From Kalmanozyma brasiliensis GHG001 (Eukaryota; Basidiomycota; Ustilaginomycetes; Ustilaginales), in the NCBI RefSeq assembly GCF_000497045.1, contig NW_015961959.1:1116001-1180000 (forward strand): a stretch of 64,000 nt of DNA, written 5' to 3'. Of the stretch, positions 1 to 8,773 are shown one piece after another. The notes below the pieces were generated by a model. It was not told the origin of the DNA. It saw only the letters and a program-made list of their open reading frames with translations, and searched no databases. Position 1 is the stretch's first letter. Every line of letters starts with the position of its first letter. The translations under genes were made by a program, and so were the position numbers.

Positions 1-397
1 CTTCCCCGCAGGGCCCTCCTCACCATCATCTGCACCTTCATCTCTATCGCCATCCCTACCATCTTCATTCTGCCATATCGACCATCGGCACATCATTCTA
101 CTCATCCTATACTGGTCTTCGATCTCGCTCTCGAATTATCTTTGGACATCCTGGTCAAGCCGTACGGATTGCATCTATCGAACTCCATCCGCGGCCGTTT
201 GCTCTCTGATTCCTCTTGGTCGCCTTGCTTTATTGCTGCAAGCTCCCGCCTTCGCCCATCTGAAAAGGTCATCGCGCGGTCACTGCACCGAACGCTATCC
301 TTGTGATCATCGCAGACCTCGCAGAGACACAACACTATACCTGCTGCAGTCGGATAATCACCAGAACGCGCCACCTGACCCGGTCTCCACACACAGA
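1..397. other. Left-edge sequence before the first gene
   Basis: Pyrimidine-rich DNA typical of a fungal promoter and 5' leader. One plus-strand frame is open from base 1 to the stop at 304-306 (about 101 codons) and has a hydrophobic start, so it could be the tail of a gene that begins outside the window. I do not recognise it, and only about 90 bases would separate it from the next start codon, so chance openness in CT-rich DNA is more likely. Confidence 0.35.
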
Positions 398-868
398 ATG
401 CACGCATCCGCATCCACATCAAGAGCGTCTGCTCTGCTCGTCGCAGCGACGCTTCTCGTCCTCGCAGCCACCGCCGAAGCGCAGGTCTCGTCCGCGTTCG
501 CCGGTACATCCTTCCCGCTCTCGTCCTTCGTTCCCGAGGTAACCTTCACGCCGGTCACGACCTTCGCCCGCGCAACGGGCGGCAACCCCACGGTCATTGG
601 TGGACCCGGACCCTCGCCCGACACATCCTCGTATACGTTCAGCTACACCGTTCCCACCCAGACCGTGCCCGCCATCTTCCCCTCGCAGGTCTACCAATCC
701 CTCGCGTCGAGCGGCGGCTACAACACGGCTTCCAACGCCAAGGACCTTGTGCCCGACCCGAACAACCTGCAGATCGCAAACGGCGCAACGGAGGCGATCA
801 ACTATGCTGCGCTCAAGGCGGTCTTCATCACCGTCGCTGCGGCCGCCATCGTCGTGGTCATGCTCTGA
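398..868 (+). CDS. Small secreted GPI-type surface protein, unknown
   Basis: A 156-residue protein that I do not recognise by family. The start at 398 is chosen because the reading frame there opens with a clean signal peptide (Leu/Ala-rich core, then AEAQ near residue 28); the upstream in-frame ATG at 233 would bury it behind 55 polar residues. The mature part is rich in Ser, Thr, Pro and Gly and has no cysteine. It ends in an Ala/Val-rich hydrophobic stretch of about 16 residues with nothing after it, the layout of a GPI-attachment signal. Family knowledge says such proteins sit in the cell wall or plasma membrane; that role is inferred. It is convergent with the Pet191 gene. Confidence 0.7.
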   Translation: MHASASTSRASALLVAATLLVLAATAEAQVSSAFAGTSFPLSSFVPEVTFTPVTTFARATGGNPTVIGGPGPSPDTSSYTFSYTVPTQTVPAIFPSQVYQSLASSGGYNTASNAKDLVPDPNNLQIANGATEAINYAALKAVFITVAAAAIVVVML

Positions 869-1291
869 TTTCTGGATACCATCGAAGGACACTGTCTTTT
901 CTGTAGAACAACATCACGCTCATTTACGTCGGACCTAATGTCGCTTATGGAGGCGCTTGGGTCCGATGCGATCACCCTTTTCCTTTCTCGCTGGACACGC
1001 ACACTTTCCCTTTTGTTGTTCTCGAAAGCTAATCGTTTGATTCACATGACCTGATGCCGGTGCCTCCGACTGCGTGGCGTGAGAATCTCTTGAAAGTGGT
1101 GTGCGGTGAGGATACAAGTACAAGTGTTTGCTGTGCTGTTGAGTGAATCGTGCGGCTGGTCCGATCTGTCGGGAGAAGGCTGCGGCTGATCCGATCGTGG
1201 ATGAGAGCCGAACATGTTCCTGCGACCAAAATCGGCGTGGCTGAATGTGCGAAGTGCTTGTCCAACGGATGAGCCGTCTCTGCTTATCGTT
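869..1291. other. Convergent 3' intergenic region
   Basis: This 423-base stretch lies between the ends of two convergent genes and presumably carries both 3' UTRs and poly(A) sites. I see no coding frame worth calling and no repeat. Confidence 0.5.
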
Positions 1292-1652
1292 CTATCGTGA
1301 CGACCCAGTCGATCCTGTGCCAGCTGCATCGACCTGACTGGTCCCTCCCGTGGCATTGTTGGCCCCCGCTGTTGGTGGAGCGTTACCCCTAAACCTCTTC
1401 CTCATATCCAACTATAAAGGCGTCACCGTGTCAGTACCACTCTTCCATCGTCCAGAACAGGGCTCTATCGGTGCTTACCATCCCGCGTCGGCACTCGACA
1501 AAGCTCTTGTACAGCTGCTGGCACTCCAATGGCAATTCGGCCATGTGCGACTGGATGCATTCTTGCGCCGAGTTGCCGTGTTTCGTAAAGCAGTCGCTCT
1601 TGAGGATGCACTCAGTCAGGTCGGTGCGGATGTGCTGGCACGAACCCACCAT
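1292..1652 (-). CDS. PET191: Pet191/Coa5 cytochrome c oxidase assembly factor (one intron)
   Basis: A 97-residue protein of the Pet191/COA5 family, which works in the mitochondrial intermembrane space in assembly of cytochrome c oxidase. The exon 1652-1479 encodes residues 1-58 with six cysteines: C5/C15 and C44/C54 form CX9C pairs, C21/C32 a CX10C pair. A plain reading runs into a stop soon after CRRGM. A 67-base intron (1478-1412, GTAAGC donor, TATAG acceptor, possible ACTGAC branch) restores the family's next block, LDMRKRFRGNAP, in exon 1411-1292. The start MVGSC matches the family's N-terminus; an in-frame ATG at 1676 would add eight residues. Confidence in identity is high; the intron rests on frame and homology. 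Confidence 0.88.
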
Positions 1653-2129
1653 CTTGTGAGATATGCTTTCTTTCACGTCCCTCTGGTGCAGCGAGAGTCA
1701 GGATGTGGTCGGCGAGCGCGATACGAGCGGAGGAGTCCGATGTGATTGTAGAGAGAGGTGCGCTGTGAAGGGTGCAAGGGAAGATGATGACCAAATGGCA
1801 GGTTCGGGTGTCGGAAGGACACAAAAAAGTGGAGAAGTGCACCTGCAAAATTACCGCCTGCTGGAGGCGCAGCTGCGGATGAAGCAGAAAGGCTGCCATC
1901 CCGCTCATGCTCAGTGGACCATGCTCAACTTCTTCAAGACAACCTGCCCCTTCGCCGACAGCCAAGCGCTTCCTTCGACTCACGAACAGAACGCTGCAGG
2001 TCAGAAGTCTTCATGTCTCAATCGGCACACACACAACCGCAATCATCAAGTTGGATGCTGCTTGTATCGAGTATTCAAGTCTGTATCGACATGCCGTGTG
2101 ACCATTGCTCTACACCTTTGCCGAAGTCT
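1653..2129. other. Intergenic region upstream of PET191
   Basis: This 477-base stretch separates two minus-strand genes. It should hold the PET191 promoter and the 3' UTR of the hydrolase gene. Several open frames cross it but none has a recognisable protein; a 5' UTR intron for PET191 cannot be excluded. Confidence 0.4.
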
Positions 2130-3674
2130 TCATGAAAGCAGCCTCCTCCGCACCGACATCTCCACCTCGTAGCTCTTCTCATCAAAGTTATCCGTGAATA
2201 CGTACGGCAGCAGTGTGAAGAACGCAAGAATGAACAGCGCCGATCCACCCAACAGGGCGCTTGCGGTGATGCGAAGCTTCGGCGTGTTGAACGCTTTGGG
2301 CTTGGGCTTTGGCTCTTCGTGTGTGCCATTGTGGTGAGAATGAGGCGGACGATCTCCGGGACTCGTCACATTCGCCAGTAGGGGGAAGCTTGTGTTGAAA
2401 TCGCTGAGGAAGATGCGTCTGATCGATTTGTCGGCACGGATCATCGGGTAGTCTTGGTGTGAAGTGCCCTCAATCACGTCAAAGCTCTGAGTCTCTGGGA
2501 ACCCACCGAGTCGACCCAAGGCGAGGACAAATTGCGATCCGCGGTCGAGATGACTTCCACCTTGCGTTTTTGCTTGACAGTGCGTGTCACCGGGGCCAGT
2601 GTCGACGAGACCCACCGCATAGTGCACCTTGCGCGAGCGAAATCGGTTCACGATGGCCTCCCGACTGGCATTGACGTCGCGCCGCGCATAGCCGATGATG
2701 CTGGAAGCATTGCCAATGCCGTAACCCCAACTGTCCCAGCCGTGACACGAGCCGTTCTGATACGGTCGCTGATCGTCTAGCCACGCCCACGAGCCTGGAT
2801 TGGCAACCCAAAAGTGCACGTTGTCGTCATACTCCTTGGTCTTTTTCAGCACGGAGTAGCGTTGCACTGCTTGACCCCCCATCGAGTGGCCCCCGAAGAC
2901 GACCTGTTTGATGGAAGGAAACTCGCCAGATTGGAAGATCCAGTCGGTGATATTGTCGAGGACGTGGTAGGAGCTGAGGTTGGTCTGAGGTTCGTTGCGT
3001 GCTTTCCGTCCGGATTGCCACTGCGAACCGTGCCAGTAGAGCTCGCCGTCTTTCACCGCGCCGGCTTCCTTGTCGTCCGAGTTGAGGAACGCAGGACCGA
3101 TGATCATGACCTGATCCGCGACGATACCGTTGTCCGGGTTGGAAGCAGCGATGGTGAGCGCGTTCCGGAAGAGGTTGGCGTACTTCCAAGAGTCTCTGGG
3201 CTTTCCTGGCATGGTGATGACGGCGCGTTGGATGCGACTGTTGTCCTCGCCCGGTCGATAGGTTTGCGAGATGTACATGGGCATGGTGAGGTTCGGCAGT
3301 ACGTGAAAGGTGCGGTTCAGCGTGAAGCCGTCCAGCTCAGGAACGTCTTTCCAACCCATCTGGCCGCTTGCGACCTGCATGTTCTCCACGGAGGGCGTCT
3401 GCACAAAGGGGATTTGCGACAACCAAGGCGGGTTGGAGGAGCCACCGTCGTCCTTGATGATCAGGTCGTCCGGGTTCGAGTCCGAGCTGCTGTTGGGTAC
3501 GCCGGGCATTTGCTGGATGTCGGCTGCTGCTTTCAGCGGGTCTTGCTCGTCGGCGATGTACTGAAATTGAGATTGTCGCTTGTAGAGGCGGTCATAGCTG
3601 TGAGCTGCGACGAGCGAGCATACCAGCGTCAACACCAGTGCTGGCCGGAAGAGGAGATGCATCTTGGTCAGCAT
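2130..3674 (-). CDS. Secreted, membrane-tethered alpha/beta hydrolase
   Basis: A 514-residue protein of the alpha/beta-hydrolase fold. It starts with a signal peptide (hydrophobic core about residues 7-24), followed by a dibasic KR site near residue 33 that could be a Kex2 cut. The nucleophile elbow GHSMGG puts the catalytic serine at about S264. A His in the GTSHQDYPM segment near residue 410 is a candidate for the catalytic base. Many NxS/T sequons fit a secreted glycoprotein. Near the C-terminus there is one strong transmembrane helix (about residues 470-492) followed by a short basic cytosolic tail, so the enzyme is probably type I membrane-anchored. Substrate is unknown; esterase or peptidase are both possible. 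Confidence 0.75.
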   Translation of the reverse strand: MLTKMHLLFRPALVLTLVCSLVAAHSYDRLYKRQSQFQYIADEQDPLKAAADIQQMPGVPNSSSDSNPDDLIIKDDGGSSNPPWLSQIPFVQTPSVENMQVASGQMGWKDVPELDGFTLNRTFHVLPNLTMPMYISQTYRPGEDNSRIQRAVITMPGKPRDSWKYANLFRNALTIAASNPDNGIVADQVMIIGPAFLNSDDKEAGAVKDGELYWHGSQWQSGRKARNEPQTNLSSYHVLDNITDWIFQSGEFPSIKQVVFGGHSMGGQAVQRYSVLKKTKEYDDNVHFWVANPGSWAWLDDQRPYQNGSCHGWDSWGYGIGNASSIIGYARRDVNASREAIVNRFRSRKVHYAVGLVDTGPGDTHCQAKTQGGSHLDRGSQFVLALGRLGGFPETQSFDVIEGTSHQDYPMIRADKSIRRIFLSDFNTSFPLLANVTSPGDRPPHSHHNGTHEEPKPKPKAFNTPKLRITASALLGGSALFILAFFTLLPYVFTDNFDEKSYEVEMSVRRRLLS

Positions 3675-4351
3675 GGCAGTATCTGATCATCATCGTAGTG
3701 AAGAGTATAGCCAGTAGATACTCATTGACAACGCAGCAATTCAAACGGCTTCAAGCTTGCAGCAGACCAGATTAAGCTCGGCGGTGGGTCAACGCGATTT
3801 CAGCAAGGCCCCACCCGTGGGTTCGTGACAAGGTTGGGCTCAAAGATGAAAGGAAGGCTGCGCGCTCTATGCAGCTGCAGATCCGATGGTTCCGTGAAGG
3901 CCCCGAGCAGACGGCTGACACGGAGACGGCGCAAGGCGCAGCGGACTTTCTCTCAAGCTGCGCAAAGGTCCGATTGTGTCGTGAGAAACGAAGGAGCGTC
4001 GTCAGGTATTACTCTGCAAATCGTGAGAATGCGCCTGTGGCGAACATCGTTGCTCCAGTCGAAATGAAAAGCCCACTCTTGCGCCGTCCTGCAATCCATG
4101 TTGGCTCTGCTGTCTCTTTGTTTTCGAGGTTTGCCACCTCACTCTTACCCTTAGTGAATGACTTCGCTCACTGCAGTTGCTTTTCGGCATTCTTGTTTTC
4201 GCTGCGCAGCCACGATCAAAGGATCCGAGCGACCGCAAAGTGTATGTTTTAATAAGCTCGTGACCCTGTCTTTCGTCTCCATTCTGCCTACCTTCACTCT
4301 CAAGCATCTGTGATCCTCTTTGATTTCTTGACTCCATAAACGTCGCCGTCC
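3675..4351. other. Divergent promoter region
   Basis: This 677-base region lies between the starts of the hydrolase and the BTB gene and must carry both promoters. I see no recognisable gene or repeat in it. Confidence 0.45.
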
Positions 4352-5551
4352 ATGCAAGAATCCGTCAGAGCCAATGAGACCGGCGACGGGAGGCAGATCT
4401 TCCACTGCATCGAGTTCAAGAAGGCACCTGCCGGAAGCGAGAAGTTCGTCGGAGAATGTCGCACAACTTCTGAAACCACGCTCATCATTCGACCCAATGA
4501 TGCATCAGCAGAGATTCAGCTCGACGACGGCAGTCACTCCTATTCTTTTGTCAAGCAAGCTCTACAGTGGTGCGAGCGCATCGACATCAGCATCGGCTAT
4601 CACTTTCAGGCTTCGTTTCATTCTCTTGTCTGGAGCAGAAACGCTCACAGGTTCACACGCTTGCTAGACAACGAGAACGTGATAGCGTGCACATGGACTT
4701 TCGACAGCACTAGCCGCGAAATGCAGAAGCTCTTTCAGGTATTGGGTCACAGTCACTTGATCGTCAACGTCGCACTCTACCTCGGCAGCTACACATCGCA
4801 AACAAAGGCAAACGGGCCCATGCAGCAGTGGTGGCCTTCTTTGGCTGAGCCAGCTCAGTCGCTTGTCGCTTTGGCAAACCTGATGACAGCCGCAAACTCG
4901 GAACTGGTGCTGCTTGCTCCAAGTAGACCGGCCGGCGAGACCCGATTGCTTCGAGCGCACAAGCGTTCCCTGTGTGAAGCCAGCACTTATTTCGCCTCAC
5001 TCCTCCAGTCTGACTTCGCCGAGGCCTCGGCTCTGAGACAGGGCAGTCTCCAGCGCGCCTCTTCCTCTCCGCCGCTAGAGGTTTACGACGTTGCGACGGC
5101 AACTTCTCAAGGTCAGCGCATCGGTGTCACAAACGAGACGCCTACGCTCAGGCTCAACGACATCAGCTACGGGCAGTTGCAAACTCTGCTTTTTTATGTC
5201 TACACAGGCGAAGTCGTTTTCGAGAAGCCCGCCATGGCCCACTACTTGTACTGGTGGGGTGATTGTTTGGAGCCGGCCGATGCATTCGAAATGTATCGCA
5301 TTGCTCACAAGTACGTCATCAACGGGCTACGCTCAGCAGCGCTTCGGCACATCGCAAAGTGGATCTCCAAATCGAGCGTGCTGGAAGACCTGAGGACGAG
5401 AGAGGAGATCACGTTGTTCCCCGAGATCAAGGAGGTCTATTCCAACTTTTGCAAGGCCGCGTATCCGCACATTCCAAACGACTCGGACGAACTCATCAAG
5501 GATGTTCTCGGACTTGACATGGCTCAGATTCGGAGCCTTCGAGGCTTCTGA
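4352..5551 (+). CDS. BTB/POZ domain protein with MATH-like N-terminus
   Basis: A 399-residue intronless protein. Residues from about 185 to 335 form a BTB/POZ fold: the LLRAHKRSLCEASTYFASLL block is the usual beta-strand/helix start, and LQTLLFYVYTGEV is the conserved YTG-containing helix-strand. The following helices (AFEMYRIAHKYVINGLR) look like the BACK-type start. Residues 12-150 are beta-rich and resemble a TRAF/MATH domain only loosely. MATH-BTB and BTB proteins usually act as Cul3 substrate adaptors, recruiting proteins for ubiquitylation; whether this one does is inference. No NLS or membrane segment is seen. Confidence 0.75.
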   Translation: MQESVRANETGDGRQIFHCIEFKKAPAGSEKFVGECRTTSETTLIIRPNDASAEIQLDDGSHSYSFVKQALQWCERIDISIGYHFQASFHSLVWSRNAHRFTRLLDNENVIACTWTFDSTSREMQKLFQVLGHSHLIVNVALYLGSYTSQTKANGPMQQWWPSLAEPAQSLVALANLMTAANSELVLLAPSRPAGETRLLRAHKRSLCEASTYFASLLQSDFAEASALRQGSLQRASSSPPLEVYDVATATSQGQRIGVTNETPTLRLNDISYGQLQTLLFYVYTGEVVFEKPAMAHYLYWWGDCLEPADAFEMYRIAHKYVINGLRSAALRHIAKWISKSSVLEDLRTREEITLFPEIKEVYSNFCKAAYPHIPNDSDELIKDVLGLDMAQIRSLRGF

Positions 5552-6416
5552 CCAAAGTGTTCTCCTCTTTTCTACCTCTCCGACAAAATCGGGTCCACTG
5601 CCGCCCAATGCCGCAGAGCCTCATCATGGTGGATCTCAGCATCCTCGTACCGAGCTCAGCGCCAATCATCCGAGATGTGTAACAATCCAAATTTTGTGAA
5701 ACGATTGCCTCGCCCATGTGTGCTGAGAACGCGGATCCGTTTCTACTAACAGTGTTGTGCTCGAACTGGCACAAGAGCGAGAGCAAATCAAGTGTAGGCG
5801 TCGCAGTCTGGCGATGCTGCGTCGGAGAACTCGAGATTTGGCAGCCGGCGGTCTGCTTTGACAACACCATCACTTGAAGGCGACGGAAAGACCTTGAGCA
5901 GGCAGTGAAAGAAGAACGTGTTGATCAGGCGCTATGAGGGGTCTTGGATTAGTTGCCGAGATGGTGGAAATCGCCGTTGCGAGGCTGCCGAGAGAGAACC
6001 CTTCCTTGACAGGCTGAGCACGGAATCGAATTTCGAGAAGCGCGGAAGAGCATCATCGCGCTTCGAGATCAGGAAATTGCATAGCCCGCGCAGCTCAAGG
6101 GCTTGGCGGCTGTCAGCGCACGAATACACGCCGCCAAGACCCTTGTTCGCTATCGTGTAATCTGATGCTTCGTTCCGAGATGCCGCTCTTGACCGGCCAC
6201 CCGCTGCTGCGCCGCCTCTCATCATGCATCGTCTGCTTGCAATGGTCTTCGTCACGACCACCACGATACCAACATCCCCGCCACCCACCACTCTTGCCGT
6301 CTTCTCCTAGAAAAGTCGCCATGACGGTCTCGATCCAATCACGCCCATAGAGCAGCCCGACCCACCATAGACTGCAAGACCTATAGATTGGCTGGCTCGA
6401 TCAGCGCCACTTCAAG
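5552..6416. other. Intergenic region before the GH16 gene
   Basis: An 865-base gap between two plus-strand genes, expected to hold the 3' UTR of the BTB gene and the promoter of the GH16 gene. No gene, repeat or RNA is recognised. Confidence 0.45.
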
Positions 6417-7592
6417 ATGCTCGCTCGCTGCACTCTCTCACTCACGGCGCTCGCCGCAGTCTTGCTGCTGTCCAGCGCAGCACTCGGCGGCAACTACACA
6501 CTCCGCGAGGAGATCTCCGGCCAGCAATTCTTGGAGCGGTTCTGGTTCTGGTCGTACAACGACCCAACACACGGTACTGTTGACTATGTCGATCAGTTTA
6601 CTGCCGTCTCGAACGGCCTTGCGACTGTCAACGCGAATGGAGCCTTCGTCATCCGCGCAGACAACACCACTGTAGTGCCACCAGGGCAAGGTCGAAGGAG
6701 TGTACGTCTGCACAGCAGACGTCTGATGAGCGACGGCATCCTCGTTGGCAAGATCTCGTTCATGCCGCAAGGCTGTGCGACGTGGCCAGCGTTCTGGACG
6801 TGCACCAACGACAGGTGGCCAGCTGGAGGCGAGATCGACATCATCGAAGGCGCCAACGACCAAGGGCCACGCAACTTGGCCAGTCTGCACACGCTCTACG
6901 GATGCCACATCGCAGGCGGCTACCGCTCCGACCAGACCGGCTTCACTGGTCAGCCCGACTGCTCCTATCAACCCGGCTGCTCTGCATCCTTCACCGCCAA
7001 CAGCTCGTACGGCCCGCAATTCAACCAGAACGGTGGCGGCTACTTTGCCATGCGCCGCGAGACGGGTCCTGGCGATCCTGGCATCGGCGTCTACTTCTGG
7101 CCGCTCAACACGGCCGCATCCAACCTGCCTGCAGCGGTGAGCGCCATCGCTGACGGTCGCGCAGCGCCCAAGTACGTCGTCACCAACGCCAACGCCACGG
7201 GCAACGACCGACGCGAGCTCGCCAAGTGGGGCACACCTTCCGCGTTCTTTGCCAACGTCGCCAACTCGTCCGCTAGCGCTACTGCACTCGCCACGGGTGC
7301 AGAACCCGTCTGCCAGATGCAAAACTTCTTTGGCGACCACGAGATTATCATCAACCTCTCGCTCTGCGGCGACTGGGCCGGCGAGACGTTCGGGTATAGC
7401 GGATGCGCCGCAGCCAACGGTAATGTCTCTTGCGACAACTTTGTACGCAACAATCCGTCGCAATTTACAGACGCAAGATGGGAGATCGACTACATGCGAG
7501 TCTACGACAATGCGGCCGCGAGCAGTGGTCGATCTGCCCAGTGGCTGTGCTTCAGCATCGCACTTGCACTCATCGCATGCTTGACCTTGTAG
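6417..7592 (+). CDS. GPI-anchored GH16 endo-beta-glucanase
   Basis: A 391-residue glycoside hydrolase family 16 enzyme, probably an endo-1,3(4)-beta-glucanase acting on cell-wall or extracellular glucan. A signal peptide covers residues 1-24. The catalytic signature GEIDIIEG gives E139 as nucleophile, D141 as helper and E144 as acid/base, all intact. Further family blocks are WPAFWTC just before it and the EIIINLSLCGDWAG block near residue 320. The C-terminus is a small-residue segment followed by an Ala/Leu hydrophobic tail that reaches the end, as in GPI-anchored wall enzymes. It lies 3.2 kb from the GH16-like/acyltransferase fusion gene, with only a transporter gene between. Confidence 0.88.
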   Translation: MLARCTLSLTALAAVLLLSSAALGGNYTLREEISGQQFLERFWFWSYNDPTHGTVDYVDQFTAVSNGLATVNANGAFVIRADNTTVVPPGQGRRSVRLHSRRLMSDGILVGKISFMPQGCATWPAFWTCTNDRWPAGGEIDIIEGANDQGPRNLASLHTLYGCHIAGGYRSDQTGFTGQPDCSYQPGCSASFTANSSYGPQFNQNGGGYFAMRRETGPGDPGIGVYFWPLNTAASNLPAAVSAIADGRAAPKYVVTNANATGNDRRELAKWGTPSAFFANVANSSASATALATGAEPVCQMQNFFGDHEIIINLSLCGDWAGETFGYSGCAAANGNVSCDNFVRNNPSQFTDARWEIDYMRVYDNAAASSGRSAQWLCFSIALALIACLTL

Positions 7593-7908
7593 CATTCCTC
7601 TTCTAGAGTAGACCTGTATGATAGCATCAGACTCTTAGACACTCAGACATACACTTCACCGAACACAAAAGCTCGCAGCTCTCTTCGTGCTGATCAGGCT
7701 GATTGAAGAGATTTGGGAAACAGGAGGTCGAAGCACAAAATGGCTCGACAAAAATGGACGCAAAAATGGGGACCAAAAAGAAAAAAGAACTGCAGCACCT
7801 AGGATTCCCGCGTGGTCCCCCACCGCAGTACTGACTAGGCGATACCTTGCTCAACTTCGCAGATCGGACGGGATGCGGTGCTTTCAAGGTTCTATGGCCG
7901 CAGATGTG

Positions 7909-7918
7909 NNNNNNNNNN
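7909..7918. other. Assembly gap (10 N)
   Basis: Ten consecutive undetermined bases. The round number suggests a scaffolding placeholder rather than a measured length. Confidence 0.95.
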
Positions 7919-8067
7919 AATTAGCAGCATATGCAACATATACTATGCCATCTCTGTTTATGACCGCTCAAGACCCCGAATCTTGAGCGGCGGCGGGTTC
8001 ATCATGGGGAAGCTCGAACGCACAATCTCACAGTGTTCTATCTTCGGCACAATTCGGGCCATGGTCG

Positions 8068-8105
8068 CCTATCCGGATCCTGTCGGGCCGGTCGCACCGG
8101 ATAGG
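8068..8105. repeat. Inverted repeat, 9-bp arms
   Basis: The arm CCTATCCGG at 8068-8076 is repeated in reverse complement as CCGGATAGG at 8097-8105, with a 20-base spacer. GGATCC also occurs once in the spacer edge and once just after the second arm. It lies about 150 bases from the assembly gap. Function is unknown; it could form a hairpin or be a binding site. Confidence 0.6.
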
Positions 8106-8773
8106 ATCCGTTCGACAAGGATTGGATCACAGCCCTCGCCGTCGTATCGCGCGGACCAGTTCATATCGTTGTGACATGAGGTGAAGCTGTTTTGAGTCTA
8201 TCGCCCGGTTGTCGTGACTAGCACGCTTTATTCGACCGGGACGAGACGAAGAAGGCCGGTTACGTGATGGCGTTCCGGTCAGAGAGGATCTGCACCGAAA
8301 GTTTGGAAAATCCAGGATCAAAATTCAGCCCACGATTTTTCTTTAGCCGGATCGGCTGTTCTTGACAGGAGCTGCCGTTGCATCACCGGCAGTGGAAACT
8401 TTCACGCCGACCTTCCTCTGACTCGTCCTCGGGTAATGGTGTCGATTGCCAGATCTGTCGTGGGCATGCTTCCGAGGTAGTGTTAGTGCCCACCTGTCAA
8501 AGAACATGTGATGCAATCGACTGCGATACTCTGCGTGGCGAGTGAAATGAGCGGCATCGGCAGAACCTTGGGGCGTGGTCGGTCAGAGATATCGCCTGCC
8601 GACGGTCGTGTGGTCGCCGGCAAGCGGCTGACGCAAGGTCCGTATGTCACAAAGGTTGTCTGATGATCCGAGACCCTGCAGAGTCGATCCCGAGTTTCGT
8701 CTGACTTGCCTGCTTTCCCTTCCTTGACATTGTACTACCATCTCGCAGCTATTCTCTACGCTCCCCGAGCATC

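Larger units (their letters stand above)
7593..8773. other. Gene-poor region with assembly gap and inverted repeats
   Basis: This 1.18 kb holds no recognisable gene. It contains a ten-N assembly gap (7909-7918), so its true length is unknown. Frames crossing the Ns are not reliable. A 9-bp inverted repeat lies at 8068-8105 and smaller dyads follow around 8347-8393. The last part should contain the promoter of the MFS gene. Confidence 0.6.

Noticed and set aside
1..306. An open frame from the left edge with a hydrophobic start
   Set aside because: No family recognised, CT-rich DNA often stays open by chance, and it would end only about 90 bases before the next gene's start codon.
6438..7595. 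A minus-strand frame of 385 codons opposite the GH16 gene
   Set aside because: No recognisable content; the plus strand carries the intact GH16 active site, signal peptide and GPI-type tail.
7687..7986. Frames running through the ten-N gap
   Set aside because: The gap length is not real, so any frame across it is meaningless, and the flanks show no protein features.
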